Origin: Rhodospirillales bacterium
GTDB taxonomy: Bacteria > Pseudomonadota > Alphaproteobacteria > ATCC43930 > CGMCC-115725
NCBI GenBank assembly: GCA_028288725.1
Contig: JAQGIC010000062.1
Span: 1-64,000, forward strand
Direction of reading: 5' to 3'
Length of the DNA: 64,000 bases
A model generated the notes under the pieces. That model was not told where the DNA came from, searched no databases, and worked only from the letters and a program-made list of their open reading frames with translations. The stretch's first letter is position 1. Each line of letters begins with the position of its first letter. Made by a program: the position numbers and the translations under genes. Positions 1 to 8,642 of this stretch are shown one piece after another.

Positions 1-196
1 TCATCAGCACCAGCGCCGTCGAGGTCAGCATCCACGCCGTGTCCCCCGAATCAAGCTTCGGGGCCGCCTCCGCCGCCGCCGCCGCCACAGGCGCCGCATC
101 CTGCGCCAGGGCCGGCGATGCCAGTGCGACGATTCCTGCCAGAAGCGCCAGACCGGAAAGACCGGCCCCACTTCCGGCCGTACCGAAATGCTTCAT
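1..196 (-). CDS. amtB: Ammonium transporter AmtB, N-terminal part (runs off the left edge)
   Basis: Amt/MEP family ammonium channel of the inner membrane; only the first 65 or so residues lie in the window. The translation shows a basic start (MKHFG), a hydrophobic Ala/Leu-rich signal segment ending near SPALAQ, a low-complexity Ala linker, and then KLDSGDTAWMLTSTALVLMM. That last stretch is the characteristic first transmembrane entry of bacterial AmtB precursors. The gene begins 61 bp downstream of the PII gene on the same strand, the classic glnK-amtB arrangement in which GlnK blocks the channel when nitrogen is plentiful. The remainder cannot be judged here. Confidence 0.9.
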   Translation of the reverse strand, partial: MKHFGTAGSGAGLSGLALLAGIVALASPALAQDAAPVAAAAAEAAPKLDSGDTAWMLTSTALVLM

Positions 197-257
197 GCTG
201 CGTGCTCCTTTATCCAATGTTTCCGACATGCCGATCATGGACTTCGACCGTTTCGGT

Positions 258-671
<414 letters not shown>

Positions 672-831
672 TCAAGATCCATGCCGCCCGGGCGAAGCGG
701 CCCACAACCGGCGGGTTGCCCTCGGCCCCTCCGTCATACGCCCAAATAATAGGCAGCGGAGCATCTCGTGTGCGTTAGACAAAGCCGGTGCGTCTGGACA
801 AGGCCGACGGGCCTGGGCAAGGTGCCGACCC

Positions 832-2064
832 ATGGATATGAACCTCAACGCCGACATCGTCGTCGTGGGCGGGGGCTTGAGCGGCCTGCCGCTCGCCATC
901 GCCACGGCATCGGCCGGTCTGCGCACCATCGTGATCGACCGGGAACGGCCCGCCGTCATGCTGGACGAGCCGTTCGACGGCCGCTCCTCCGCCATCGCCT
1001 ATGGCTCGCAGCAGGTCCTGGCCGGCATCGGCGTCTGGGATCTGGTCGCAGCCGCCGCCGAACCGATCCGCGACATCCGCGTCGCCGATCAGGGCTCGTC
1101 CCTGTTCCTGCATTACGACCACGCCGACCTGGGCGACGATCCGCTGGGCTTCATCCTGGAAAACCGGGCGTTGCGGCGCGCGCTGTTCCGGCGGATGGAG
1201 GGGCTCGAGGATCTGGTCCACCTGGCGCCGGCCGCGGTCGATCGGATCGAGACGACCCGCAGCGGCGTCCTGGCCCACCTGGCCGACGGCCGGACGGTCA
1301 AGGCGCGCCTGGCCGTGGCGGCCGACGGCAAGAACTCCCGCCTGCGCGAACAGGCCGGCATCAAGACGCTGGGCTGGCAATATCGCCAGCATGCCATCAC
1401 CGGCACGGTCGTGCATGACGAGCCGCATCATGGCGTCGCGGTCGAGCATTTCCTGCCGGCCGGGCCCTTCGCCATCCTGCCGATGACGGACGATGCCCCG
1501 GGCCGCCATCGCTCCTCGATCGTCTGGACCGAGCGCGCGGATCGGGCGCCGGCGATGATGGCGCTCGACGATGCCGGTTTCACCATCGAGCTGGCCCAGC
1601 GTTTCGGGCCGCACTTGGGCGCGGTCGCCCCCACGGGCCCGCGCGGGTGCTACCCGCTGGGCGTGCTCTATGCCGAGCGCATGATCGGCGACCGCCTGGC
1701 GCTCCTGGGCGAGGCCGCCCATGTCATCCACCCGATTGCCGGCCAGGGCCTGAATCTCGGCATCCGCGACGCGGCCGCGCTGGCCGAGCTGGTCGTCGAT
1801 GCCTATCGGCTGGGCCTCGATCCGGGTGCCGCAACCGTGCTCGAGCGCTATCAGCGCTGGCGCCGGGTCGATACCGTCACGCTCGCCGCCGTGACCGACG
1901 GGCTGAACCGGCTGTTCTCGAACTCGGTGGCGCCGATCAAGCTGGCGCGCGACATCGGCCTGAAGCTGGTCGACAAGACGCCGCCGCTCAAAAAGCTGCT
2001 GATGCGCCACGCCATGGGCGTGGTCGGGGAGCTGCCGCGCCTGGTAAAAGGCGAACGGCTTTAA
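832..2064 (+). CDS. UbiH/UbiF/COQ6-family FAD-dependent hydroxylase
   Basis: Flavoprotein monooxygenase of 410 residues, the usual size for ubiquinone-biosynthesis ring hydroxylases. An N-terminal Rossmann motif VVGGGLSGLPLA (about 11-22) binds FAD. The DG motif is seen as AADGKNSRLREQAGI near 160. The family signature LLGEAAHVIHPIAGQGLNLGIRD (given here in part: GEAAHVIHPIAGQGLN) lies near 290 and contributes to the flavin pocket. Such enzymes use NAD(P)H and O2 to hydroxylate the quinone ring at the membrane. Which ring position is modified cannot be told from sequence, since UbiH, UbiF and UbiL paralogues share these motifs. It stands alone, divergent from glnK. ATG at 832 is followed by a second ATG six bases on. 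Confidence 0.88.
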   Translation: MDMNLNADIVVVGGGLSGLPLAIATASAGLRTIVIDRERPAVMLDEPFDGRSSAIAYGSQQVLAGIGVWDLVAAAAEPIRDIRVADQGSSLFLHYDHADLGDDPLGFILENRALRRALFRRMEGLEDLVHLAPAAVDRIETTRSGVLAHLADGRTVKARLAVAADGKNSRLREQAGIKTLGWQYRQHAITGTVVHDEPHHGVAVEHFLPAGPFAILPMTDDAPGRHRSSIVWTERADRAPAMMALDDAGFTIELAQRFGPHLGAVAPTGPRGCYPLGVLYAERMIGDRLALLGEAAHVIHPIAGQGLNLGIRDAAALAELVVDAYRLGLDPGAATVLERYQRWRRVDTVTLAAVTDGLNRLFSNSVAPIKLARDIGLKLVDKTPPLKKLLMRHAMGVVGELPRLVKGERL

Positions 2065-2165
2065 ATTTTGCCCTCAGACGCCGGGCGGCCGCCTGAGCGG
2101 CCTCGGCTCGCGTCATACGGCGCGGGGCCGCAATGGCCCTGGCGATGGCGGTGTATTTGCTGCCT

Positions 2166-2519
2166 CTAGCGCTTGAGCCCTTGGACTTCCAACGCCGCCA
2201 GATAGGCGGCCCAGCGCGCGTCATGTTCCAGACCCAGCTCGCGTAGCAAGCGCCAGGTGAAGATGCCGGTGTCATGGCCGTCGTCGAACAGGATGCGCAC
2301 GGCGTAATTGCCGACCGGTTCCAGTTCCGCGATGCCGACGCCGCTCTTGCCCGCGACGATGACCTTCTGGCCGGGGCCATGGCCCTGGACCTCGGCCGAC
2401 GGGCTTTCGACCCTGAGATATTCCGCCGGCAGGCTGGCGCGGGTCCCGTCGTCGAACGCGACGTCGAGGCGTCGTTCGGCACGCTTCAGGGTCAGTTCGG
2501 TCGGCCAGATCTGTTGCAT
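2166..2519 (-). CDS. DUF971 domain protein
   Basis: Small protein of 117 residues matching DUF971, the domain also found at the N terminus of gamma-butyrobetaine hydroxylase. It is recognisable by the opening QQIWPTELTLKRAERRLDVAF, the AEYLRVESPSAEVQGH segment and the GIFTWRLLRELG region, where these proteins often carry iron-sulfur or zinc related residues. Its ATG overlaps the stop of the upstream UPF0434 gene as TGATG, which implies translational coupling and favours this ATG over a GTG one codon earlier. The exact function is unknown. In many alphaproteobacteria it travels with the same upstream genes. Confidence 0.82.
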   Translation of the reverse strand: MQQIWPTELTLKRAERRLDVAFDDGTRASLPAEYLRVESPSAEVQGHGPGQKVIVAGKSGVGIAELEPVGNYAVRILFDDGHDTGIFTWRLLRELGLEHDARWAAYLAALEVQGLKR

Positions 2520-2734
2520 CACGCGGCGGGCGACTTGGGCTGATCGATCTGGCGGGCCTCGTCGACCAGCATGATCGGAATGCCGTCGCGGATCGGATAG
2601 GCCAGGCCGGCCTGATCGCTGATCAATTCCTGGGCATCCCGGTCATAGCGCAGCGGCGATTTGCTGAGCGGGCAGACCAGGATCTCCAGCAGCTTCGGGT
2701 CGATTTGCGGAATCATGTCGGCCATGGGCGGCAT
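2519..2734 (-). CDS. UPF0434/Trm112-like small protein
   Basis: A protein of about 71 residues of the Trm112p-like (YcaR/UPF0434) family. The core [20 protein letters not shown] followed by [17 protein letters not shown] is typical. Only one Cys of the zinc-ribbon positions survives (VCP), as is common in the bacterial versions. Eukaryotic and archaeal Trm112 activates methyltransferases; the bacterial role is unclear. Three in-frame ATGs exist (2734, 2725, 2716). The first has a weak AGAAAG upstream, and the third would give the standard 65-residue length. The stop overlaps the next gene's start, and the LON-domain gene ends 8 bp upstream, so this is an operon member. Confidence 0.85.
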   Translation of the reverse strand: MPPMADMIPQIDPKLLEILVCPLSKSPLRYDRDAQELISDQAGLAYPIRDGIPIMLVDEARQIDQPKSPAA

Positions 2735-2742
2735 CTTTCTGA

Positions 2743-3414
2743 TTAGTTGGCGAGCGGACGCTGGCCGTCGCCCTCGGGCGAGGGGTCGAGGATCGCCATC
2801 TCGATCAGCCCGGTCAACAGCCGGGCACGCTCGGCCGCGTCGCGCGCCTGCAGCAGGGTCTGCTTCTCGGCCGGCCCGAACGGGCAGATCATGGCGAGCG
2901 AGGTCACCAGCCGCTCGTCGGGCGTCTCCGACACCGTATTCCAATCGGCCTTGATGCCGTTGCGCTTGAAGAAGGTCCGGAGGCCGGTGATGAGCCGTGC
3001 CCGGTCGGCCGAGCCGTCCGGCGCCTCGCGGAAATCGCCGCGATAGGGCGACCAGTCCGGCGTCACCCGGCGATAGCCGCGCGGCGTCAGATGATCCTCG
3101 ACCACGTCGAACCGGCAGATGCCGGTCAGCGTGATCAGATAGCGATGATCTTCCTCGGCGAAGCTGGTGATGCGGCCGACGCAGCCCGTCCGGTAGATCG
3201 GCGGCTCGGCACCGGTCGGCCGCTCGACCGACGGCTGGATGATGCCGATCAGCCGATCGCCGGCCAGCGCGTCCTCGATCATGGCCAGATAGCGCGGCTC
3301 GAACACGTTCAGCGGCAGGCGTCCGCGCGGCAGCAGCAGAACCCCCGTCAACGGGAAGATCGGCAGGCTGGCCGGAAGATCGTCGGGTCTGGTCTCGAAA
3401 CCGCGCTCTGTCAT
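2743..3414 (-). CDS. LON substrate-binding-domain (Lon N-terminal-like) protein
   Basis: A 223-residue stand-alone version of the Lon protease N-terminal domain, without ATPase or peptidase parts. Recognisable elements are [29 protein letters not shown] (quoted in parts: [10 protein letters not shown]), the GIIQPS strand, the CVGRI turn and the helical C-terminal region after YRGDFREAP. Alphaproteobacterial homologues of this length are common beside the CnoX gene, as here, 26 bp downstream of it. A role in substrate or protein quality control is inferred from the domain and from linkage to a chaperone-like thioredoxin, not shown. The start at 3414 is chosen because upstream codons lack family similarity. 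Confidence 0.85.
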   Translation of the reverse strand: MTERGFETRPDDLPASLPIFPLTGVLLLPRGRLPLNVFEPRYLAMIEDALAGDRLIGIIQPSVERPTGAEPPIYRTGCVGRITSFAEEDHRYLITLTGICRFDVVEDHLTPRGYRRVTPDWSPYRGDFREAPDGSADRARLITGLRTFFKRNGIKADWNTVSETPDERLVTSLAMICPFGPAEKQTLLQARDAAERARLLTGLIEMAILDPSPEGDGQRPLAN

Positions 3415-3440
3415 GATCCAATAGATATAGGTCGATCCGG

Positions 3441-4349
3441 TCAGCTGAACAGGATCGACGACAGACGTTTGCGCGTCTGCACGGTCAACGGGTCCATCGG
3501 CCCCAGCGCCTCGAAGAATTTCAGCAGCTGCTTGCGGGCCGCCTGCTCGTTCCATTCGCGGTCGGCGCGGACGATCTGCAGCAGGTGGTCGATCGACGCC
3601 GCCTGCTCGCCGGCGGCGAACAGCGCGTTTGCCAGTTCCAGCCGGGCCTCGTGGTCGGCCGGGTCGGCGGCCAGGCGCGCCTCGAACTCCGCCGTGGCGC
3701 CATGGGCGGCGGCGGCGGCCTCGGCCAACTCGATCGCCGCCTTCACCGACACCACGTCGGCATGCTTGGCGCCATCGCCCGGCGGCACCTGAGCGATGAT
3801 CTGCTTGGCATCCTCGATCGCACCCTGGGTGAGCGCGATGCGCGCCAGGCCGGCCAGCGCCGTCACATTGTCGGGCTGGTGATCCAGCACCTGGGCGAAC
3901 ACGTTCTGCGCCGTGGCCAGATCGCCCTCGGCCAGGGCCTGCTTCGCCATCTCGATCGCTTCATCGACCGGCGACGGCCCGGCCTTGCCGGCCAGGCGCT
4001 GGATGAAGGCCTTGATCTGGCTTTCCGGCTGCGCACCGACGAAACCGTCGACCGGGCGGCCGTCCTTGAAGGCATAGACCGCCGGGATCGATTGGACCCG
4101 CATCTGGGTCGGGATCTCCGGATGATCGTCGATGTTGAGCTTGACCAGCTTTACCGCACCGTTGGCGGCCTTGACGGCTTTCTCGATGATCGGGGTCAAC
4201 TGCTTGCACGGGCCGCACCAGGGTGCCCAAAAATCGACGATGACCGGCACTTCCATCGACGCGTCGATCACGTCAGTCATGAAGGCTTCGGTCGTCGTAT
4301 CCTTGATGAGATTGGCGGCGCTGGGCGCACTGCCGATGAGCTGTTCCAC
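3441..4349 (-). CDS. cnoX: Thioredoxin-fold co-chaperone, CnoX/YbbN family
   Basis: A 302-residue protein with an N-terminal thioredoxin domain and a C-terminal TPR-like helical domain, the CnoX architecture. The active site is [12 protein letters not shown] near residue 40, so unlike E. coli YbbN (SxxC) it keeps both cysteines of WCGPC and may be redox active. The opening [20 protein letters not shown] is typical of alphaproteobacterial members and begins with GTG, preceded by an AAGAGGG ribosome site. The C-terminal part has repeated [20 protein letters not shown]-type helices. CnoX holds stress-damaged (for example chlorinated) proteins and hands them to GroEL. It heads the four-gene block running down to the DUF971 gene. 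Confidence 0.9.
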   Translation of the reverse strand: MEQLIGSAPSAANLIKDTTTEAFMTDVIDASMEVPVIVDFWAPWCGPCKQLTPIIEKAVKAANGAVKLVKLNIDDHPEIPTQMRVQSIPAVYAFKDGRPVDGFVGAQPESQIKAFIQRLAGKAGPSPVDEAIEMAKQALAEGDLATAQNVFAQVLDHQPDNVTALAGLARIALTQGAIEDAKQIIAQVPPGDGAKHADVVSVKAAIELAEAAAAAHGATAEFEARLAADPADHEARLELANALFAAGEQAASIDHLLQIVRADREWNEQAARKQLLKFFEALGPMDPLTVQTRKRLSSILFS

Positions 4350-4535
4350 GGTGTTGGACCCTCTTTCCCGAAAGTGCCAACATAGATGGCGGTTCGGACC
4401 CGGAAGGACAAGCATCGTCCGCATGGCAGCCGCGCGGACCCCGGAAGGGCGGCCGCGCAAAATTGCGCTTGCATGACGACGAGCCATTCGTATTATCCGG
4501 CCCACCTTGGACGGCGGCACCGTCGTCCATCGGAT

Positions 4536-4610
4536 GCGGGCGTAGCTCAGGGGTAGAGCACAACCTTGCCAAGGTTGGGGTCGAGGGTTCGAATCCCTTC
4601 GCCCGCTCCA
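4536..4610 (+). tRNA. tRNA-Gly (anticodon GCC)
   Basis: A 75-nt gene with a seven-base acceptor stem GCGGGCG pairing with CGCCCGC, a D arm GCTC/GAGC, an anticodon arm CAACC-TTGCCAA-GGTTG giving anticodon GCC, a T arm with TTCGAAT, discriminator T and an encoded CCA end. It reads on the plus strand, away from cnoX, and is closed by an intrinsic terminator 30 bp downstream. A toxin-antitoxin pair and a gene-decay region begin just beyond it. I saw no second copy of the tRNA 3' end marking an attachment site. Confidence 0.97.
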
Positions 4611-4640
4611 AAATCTCTCCAGAGATTTCAAGCGGATAAA

Positions 4641-4663
4641 AACGGCCCTTCGGGGCCGTTTTT
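4641..4663 (+). terminator. Rho-independent terminator of tRNA-Gly
   Basis: Eight-base-pair stem AACGGCCC / GGGCCGTT around a TTCG tetraloop, followed by a run of T and preceded by a run of A. It can therefore act on both strands. Confidence 0.9.
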
Positions 4664-4882
4664 GCTTCCCCGACCCCGGCGCGAAAACCGTGGAAGCAGG
4701 GGGGAAGCGGCAGGAAGTAGATCGTAGACGGCTCGCGGTCACTTCGGGCCGCTTCTAGTGAGTTCGCAAGCCCCATGAATGGCTTATAGTCGGGTCGGGT
4801 GCATCTGCTTAGCCAAGGCCCGATGCCACCTCGGATTTGCTTCCCAGGCGCTTCCCTGATCTCATCGGTAACGTCAAAGGCG

Positions 4883-5407
4883 TCATCGTTCGGGCCTGGT
4901 GCCAGCTTGACGCATCGGCATAACCAGGCGCAGCGAGTCCGGCAGCCGCACGAAGCCATGCGCTGTGTAGAAGCTGGCTGCCGCCTCGTCTAGCGCATCG
5001 ACGATCACCATGGATGAACCCACAGTGCTGGCGCTCTCGAATGCGCGCTGCAGCGCGTCGGCAAGCAGGATCGAACCTAGGCGCTGACCCTGCTGGTCCT
5101 TCACCACCGCCAACCGGCCGATCAGGGTGCAACTGACAAGCGGATAGCGCGGAACATGCTTCTTGGCCGCCTCTGGCACCTCCCCATGGGAGACCGCCAT
5201 CGCGCACAGCGTGTAGTAGCCAAGCACACGCTCCGGCGCCGCCTCTCGGCTGAGTACGAAGACGGCATTCGCCTTTCGACGAACGTCCTGGCCGGCCTGG
5301 GTCTTGAGGTAGCGATCGAGACTCTCGGCCCCGCACGTGAAGCCGTTCCGCTCGTGCATATCGTTCAGGACCGCAATAAGAAGATCCGCTGACGTGCGTT
5401 CGGGCAT
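4883..5407 (-). CDS. GNAT acetyltransferase toxin (TacT/AtaT-like)
   Basis: A 174-residue GNAT-fold protein. The opening ERNGFTCGAESLDRYLKTQA is typical of toxins paired with DUF1778 antitoxins, and the acetyl-CoA loop appears as VVKDQQGQRLGSILLADALQ near 105-125. The C-terminal strand SFYTAHGFVRLPD is also conserved. Such toxins acetylate the amino group of charged tRNAs and stop translation. Its ATG directly abuts the stop of the antitoxin gene, so the two are co-transcribed and coupled. Which tRNA is targeted cannot be read from the sequence. Confidence 0.88.
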   Translation of the reverse strand: MPERTSADLLIAVLNDMHERNGFTCGAESLDRYLKTQAGQDVRRKANAVFVLSREAAPERVLGYYTLCAMAVSHGEVPEAAKKHVPRYPLVSCTLIGRLAVVKDQQGQRLGSILLADALQRAFESASTVGSSMVIVDALDEAAASFYTAHGFVRLPDSLRLVMPMRQAGTRPER

Positions 5408-5704
5408 TCACCGCACGACCCGACGCTGATGCTCTGCGAAAGCCCTCAGGAGCCGCTCATTCGGGGCTGGTGGGTTGACGAGCGTGTCGAAAAACATCGC
5501 ACTGTCGCGCTCTGACAGCACGATGGTCTCGTGTGCCGCGATCGTTCGGCGCGCGGCCTCCGTCAGCGCCGCCATGCAGAAGTCAGTGAGCTTCCGCCGT
5601 TCAAGCTGCGCGGCGCGCTCAATTAGGGCCTTCGTCTGCTCATCGACGCGAAAGCCAAGTCTCGCTTCGCGAAGTCGATGTTCGCGTCTCGCCGCCGTGG
5701 TCAT
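5408..5704 (-). CDS. DUF1778 antitoxin
   Basis: A 98-residue antitoxin. The first 50 or so residues (LGFRVDEQTKALIERAAQLERRKLTDFC) form a ribbon-helix-helix DNA-binding unit, and the C-terminal tail (VLSERDSAMFFDTLVNPPAPN) is the conserved stretch that wraps the GNAT toxin. A good AGAGGTG ribosome site precedes ATG 5704. As in other pairs of this type the complex is expected to repress its own promoter, which should lie in the 150 bp upstream. Confidence 0.9.
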   Translation of the reverse strand: MTTAARREHRLREARLGFRVDEQTKALIERAAQLERRKLTDFCMAALTEAARRTIAAHETIVLSERDSAMFFDTLVNPPAPNERLLRAFAEHQRRVVR

Positions 5705-5853
5705 GCTTCACCTCTTGCAGAAATGTACGTCATTTGGACCCACATTTAAAGAGGACAGCAGCAATGATATGGCCATGCTGTTCTTCAACACCACGACACG
5801 GAATCCACACCAGCTTATTTAGGGCGGTGGACAAAGCGTAGCCGTCGGCGGTG

Positions 5854-6150
5854 CTATCTCCGTCCTCCCACCGGAAATTCCAAACTGTGGTGGCAGTCCG
5901 CCCCACTTTTGACGCCAGTCACCGCCTTATAGATCCGTGCCTCCGCCTCGCTGCCGCCGCGCGAGACGATGGCACCCCAGGCCGCGAGCGCGCTCAGCTT
6001 GCCGTTGTTGCCCGACGTCTTCGGACTGGGTGTCACGATTTCGACGCCCGCCTGTAGCAGGTCGGGCCAATCCTTGATGTATCTCGGATTACCGTCGGTC
6101 GGGACGGTATAGGTTCGGGCGGAGACCTCTGCGATCCTCGCGTCCGAGGC
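5854..6150 (-). pseudogene. Remnant of a periplasmic sulfate/thiosulfate-binding protein (Sbp/CysP)
   Basis: The minus strand reads without a stop through GNPRYIKDWPDLLQAGVEIV, TPSPKTSGNNGKLSALAAWG and EAEARIYKAVTG. This matches the central lobe of sulfate-binding proteins, which typically show a GNPKGIKDWDDL and NPKTSGNGRY-LAAWG pattern. Both the signal-peptide half and the C-terminal lobe are missing, and no start codon with a ribosome site is visible. The fragment ends in unrelated residues and lies directly behind the stop of the TPP enzyme gene. I read it as a dead internal fragment left by deletion. Confidence 0.6.
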
Positions 6151-6151
6151 C

Positions 6152-7939
6152 TCAGTCCTTGCCGCCTGGCAACACCGACGCCAGCACCTGGCGGGCCGAC
6201 TCCTTGAGCACGCTGCCCAGCTCCGGCTCGGTGCCCATCATGGTCATGAAATTCTTGGCGTCCTTCAGCGTGATGTGCGGCGGCAGGGGCGGGACGTTCG
6301 GATCGGTGTAGCATTCCAGGATCACCGGCCGGTCGGCCGCCAGCGCCTCGTCCCAGGCAGCGCCCAGCCGCTCCGGATCGTCGACGAAGATGCCCTTCAG
6401 GCCCAGCAGCTCGGCGTATTTGTGATAGGGCACATCCGGGATGCTCTGGGTCGACTCGGTCTTGCCGTCGCCCAGCTGGATGCGCTCCTCCCAGGTGACC
6501 TGATTGAGGTCGCGGTTGTTCAGCACCATCACGATCAGACGCGGGTTCGACCATTCCTTCCAATATTTGGAGATGGTGATCATCACGTTCATGCCGTTCA
6601 TCTGCATGGCGCCGTCGCCGATGAAGGCGATGACCACCCGCTCTGGAAAGGCCATCTTCGCCGCCATGGCATATGGCGTGGCTGCACCCAGCGAGGCGAG
6701 GCTGCCGGACAGCGAGCCCATCATACCGCGCCGGATCTTGATGTCGCGGGCATACCAGTTGGCGACCGAGCCGCTGTCGCCGGTCATGATGCAATTCTCC
6801 GGCAGGCGCTTCGACAGTTCCCAGAACACGCGCTGCGGGTTGATCGGATCGGCCGGCTGCATGGCGCGCTTTTCCAGCGTCTTCCACCAGTCGGCGACGC
6901 CGGTCTCGATCCGCCTGCGCCAGTGGTCGGCCGATTTCTGTTCCAACAGCGGCAACAGCGCGCGCAGCGTCACCGCGCTGTCGCCGACCATGTTGACCTC
7001 CATCGGGTAACGCAGGCTGAGCCGCGTGCCGTCGATGTCGATCTGCACGCCGCGGGCCGCGCCCGGCTTCGGCAGGAACTCGCTGTAGGGGAAGCAGGAG
7101 CCGATCATCAGCAACGTGTCGCAGCCCTGCATCAGATCCCAACTGGGCTTCGTGCCGAGCAGCCCCAGCGATCCGGTCACCCAGGGCAGATCGTCCGGCA
7201 AGGCGGCCTTGCCCAGCAGCGCCTTGGCGCAGCCGGCCTGCAGGCGTTCGGCCACGGCGATCAGTTCGTCGGTGGCACCGAGCGCACCGGCGCCGACCAG
7301 GATCGCGACCTTCTTGCCGGCATTGAGCACGGCGGCGGCTTGGCTCAGCAAAGCGTCGTTTGGCAATTCGGCCGGGCCCGCATAGCCGGTCCCGGTATGG
7401 GTCGTGCCATGAACGATCGGCGGTTCCTCATAGGGCAGCACCTGCAGGTCGTTCGGAATGATCACGCAGGTGACGGTCTTACGGGTGTGGGCGATCCGGA
7501 ATGCCCGGTCGATCAGGTGTCGAACCTGGCTCGGCACCATCGCGGTTGCGACGAAATCGCCGGCGACATCCTTGAACAGCGACTGAAGGTCGACCTCCTG
7601 CTGATAATGCGCGCCGATGCCGGTGCGGGCGGTCTGGCCGACGATGGCGACCACCGGCACGTGGTCCATCTTGGCATCGTAGAGACCGGTCAGCAGATGG
7701 ATCGCACCGGGGCCGGAGGTCGCGTAGCACAGTCCAACCTCGCCGGTGAACTTGGCATGGGCCGACGCCATGAACGCTGCCATCTCCTCATGGCGCACCT
7801 GGATGTATTTGAGCGTTTCCTTGGCTTTCTCCAGCGAGACATCGAGCCCGCCGACGCCGTCGCCCGGATAGCCATAGACGCGTTTTACGCCCCATTCCTG
7901 AACGCGATGCCAAACGAAGTCGCTGACGGTCATGCTCAT
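6152..7939 (-). CDS. Thiamine-pyrophosphate-requiring enzyme, pyruvate oxidase/acetolactate synthase superfamily
   Basis: A 595-residue three-domain TPP enzyme. The N-terminal pyrimidine-binding domain has YGYPGDGVGGLD and the catalytic-Glu segment VRHEEMAAFMA (near 50). The central domain has LVGAGALGA. The C-terminal pyrophosphate domain has GDGAMQMNGMNVMITISKYW ending NNRDLNQ. The sequence type is close to bacterial pyruvate oxidase-like proteins that act without a small regulatory subunit, rather than anabolic IlvB, and no ilvH-like gene follows. Substrate remains open (pyruvate or another 2-oxoacid). The ATG at 7939 follows an AGGAG site. An exact EcfG-like promoter motif lies about 36 bp upstream (7975-7999), suggesting stress induction. 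Confidence 0.85.
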   Translation of the reverse strand: MSMTVSDFVWHRVQEWGVKRVYGYPGDGVGGLDVSLEKAKETLKYIQVRHEEMAAFMASAHAKFTGEVGLCYATSGPGAIHLLTGLYDAKMDHVPVVAIVGQTARTGIGAHYQQEVDLQSLFKDVAGDFVATAMVPSQVRHLIDRAFRIAHTRKTVTCVIIPNDLQVLPYEEPPIVHGTTHTGTGYAGPAELPNDALLSQAAAVLNAGKKVAILVGAGALGATDELIAVAERLQAGCAKALLGKAALPDDLPWVTGSLGLLGTKPSWDLMQGCDTLLMIGSCFPYSEFLPKPGAARGVQIDIDGTRLSLRYPMEVNMVGDSAVTLRALLPLLEQKSADHWRRRIETGVADWWKTLEKRAMQPADPINPQRVFWELSKRLPENCIMTGDSGSVANWYARDIKIRRGMMGSLSGSLASLGAATPYAMAAKMAFPERVVIAFIGDGAMQMNGMNVMITISKYWKEWSNPRLIVMVLNNRDLNQVTWEERIQLGDGKTESTQSIPDVPYHKYAELLGLKGIFVDDPERLGAAWDEALAADRPVILECYTDPNVPPLPPHITLKDAKNFMTMMGTEPELGSVLKESARQVLASVLPGGKD

Positions 7940-7974
7940 GGGGTGGCGCTCCTGGATTTGGAATTCGCAGCCCC

Positions 7975-7999
7975 AACACGGCACCGATGGTCGGGTTCC
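7975..7999 (-). promoter_or_regulatory. EcfG-like promoter of the TPP enzyme gene
   Basis: On the minus strand GGAAC (7999-7995), 17 bases, then GTT (7977-7975), matching the -35/-10 form of general-stress ECF sigma promoters in alphaproteobacteria. The -10 lies about 36 bp before the ATG. It also overlaps the upstream edge of the SMP-30 remnant region. Confidence 0.65.
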
Positions 8000-8002
8000 G
8001 GG

Positions 8003-8232
8003 TTGACCACGATCGGCGAGGCGCCGATCCGGACCGCGCATGAGGCGGCGCTCTATTGGATCGATATCAAACGGCCGGCGCTTTACCGGCTGGATCCTGC
8101 CACTCGCGAGCAGCGCAGCTGGGCGATGCCGAGCGAACTCGGCGCCTTCGCGCTCGTCGCCGATCCGCCTGATGCCGTGATCGCGTTGCGGACTGGATTG
8201 TTCCGGCGCGACTTCGCCTCGGGCGACGCTGG
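8003..8232 (+). pseudogene. 5' fragment of an SMP-30/gluconolactonase-family gene
   Basis: The plus strand encodes LTTIGEAPIRTAHEAALYWI, DIKRPALYRLDPATREQRSW and MPSELGAFALVA...VIALRTGLFRRDFASG. This is the first blade of SMP-30/regucalcin proteins, whose usual form is LGEGPVW...LYWVDIKRPAL. The reading frame then runs into unrelated sequence at the 3' end of the convergent stress-type gene, so only about 75 of roughly 300 residues remain. Intact SMP-30 lactonases hydrolyse sugar lactones, the product of PQQ sugar dehydrogenases like the one encoded 6 kb away. The loss may therefore matter for that pathway, but this is inference. Confidence 0.65.
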
Positions 8233-8233
8233 G

Positions 8234-8566
8234 CTATATCTTTGGTGTCGGGAGGCGGTCGTAGAAAACCGGGTGGTATTTGCTGAGAAGCGCCGCAGCG
8301 CCCGTTGCCGTTGCGGGATCGACGGTTACTCTGAGGAGTATATCTCCGCGGAGCAGGCCGTCGGTATATTGGCGGGCATCGGCCACTGATAATCCCTCAA
8401 GGCCCATCTGGTCGATCAGGTCGGGGGCTGCCGGGCTGGGCTTCGTCTCGATTGCTTCATACCGCAGCAGCTTGATGTCCTCCATGGGAACCCCGAGTTC
8501 GACGAGCCCGCGATAGGTCGATTCCGCATCGTCCGACGTATGGTAGAGGGAATGCAGAATAGCCAT
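8234..8566 (-). CDS. Small uncharacterised protein, possibly of the YflT-like general-stress type
   Basis: A 110-residue soluble protein. It opens MAILHSLYHTSDDAESTYRG and continues LVELGVPMEDIKLLRYEA, the layout of small stress proteins that sense or bind by a ferredoxin-like alpha/beta unit (a YflT-type pattern of 'residue-scan then helix GVP.EDI'). The remaining half (YTDGLLRGDILLRVTVDPAT) resembles the 'G..LV.V' strand of those proteins. The similarity is only by eye. The upstream region has GGAAC with N18-ATT (8608-8633), a one-base-off EcfG-like motif, consistent with stress induction. It is convergent with the SMP-30 fragment. Confidence 0.6.
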   Translation of the reverse strand: MAILHSLYHTSDDAESTYRGLVELGVPMEDIKLLRYEAIETKPSPAAPDLIDQMGLEGLSVADARQYTDGLLRGDILLRVTVDPATATGAAALLSKYHPVFYDRLPTPKI

Positions 8567-8642
8567 GGTCAAAATCCGCTAAAGAGGAGGAAGAGGCTCG
8601 CTTTCCCAATCCGAAACCACCCTCTCAAGTTCCTGACGCCCG

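Noticed and set aside
4536-5704. Attachment-site duplication of the tRNA-Gly 3' end
   Set aside because: I looked for a second GGTTCGAATCCCTTCG-like string downstream and found none in the window.
6275-8389. A 704-codon plus-strand frame opposite the TPP enzyme
   Set aside because: Only its last part (about 8003-8232) has real similarity (SMP-30). The rest is the antisense of the TPP enzyme.
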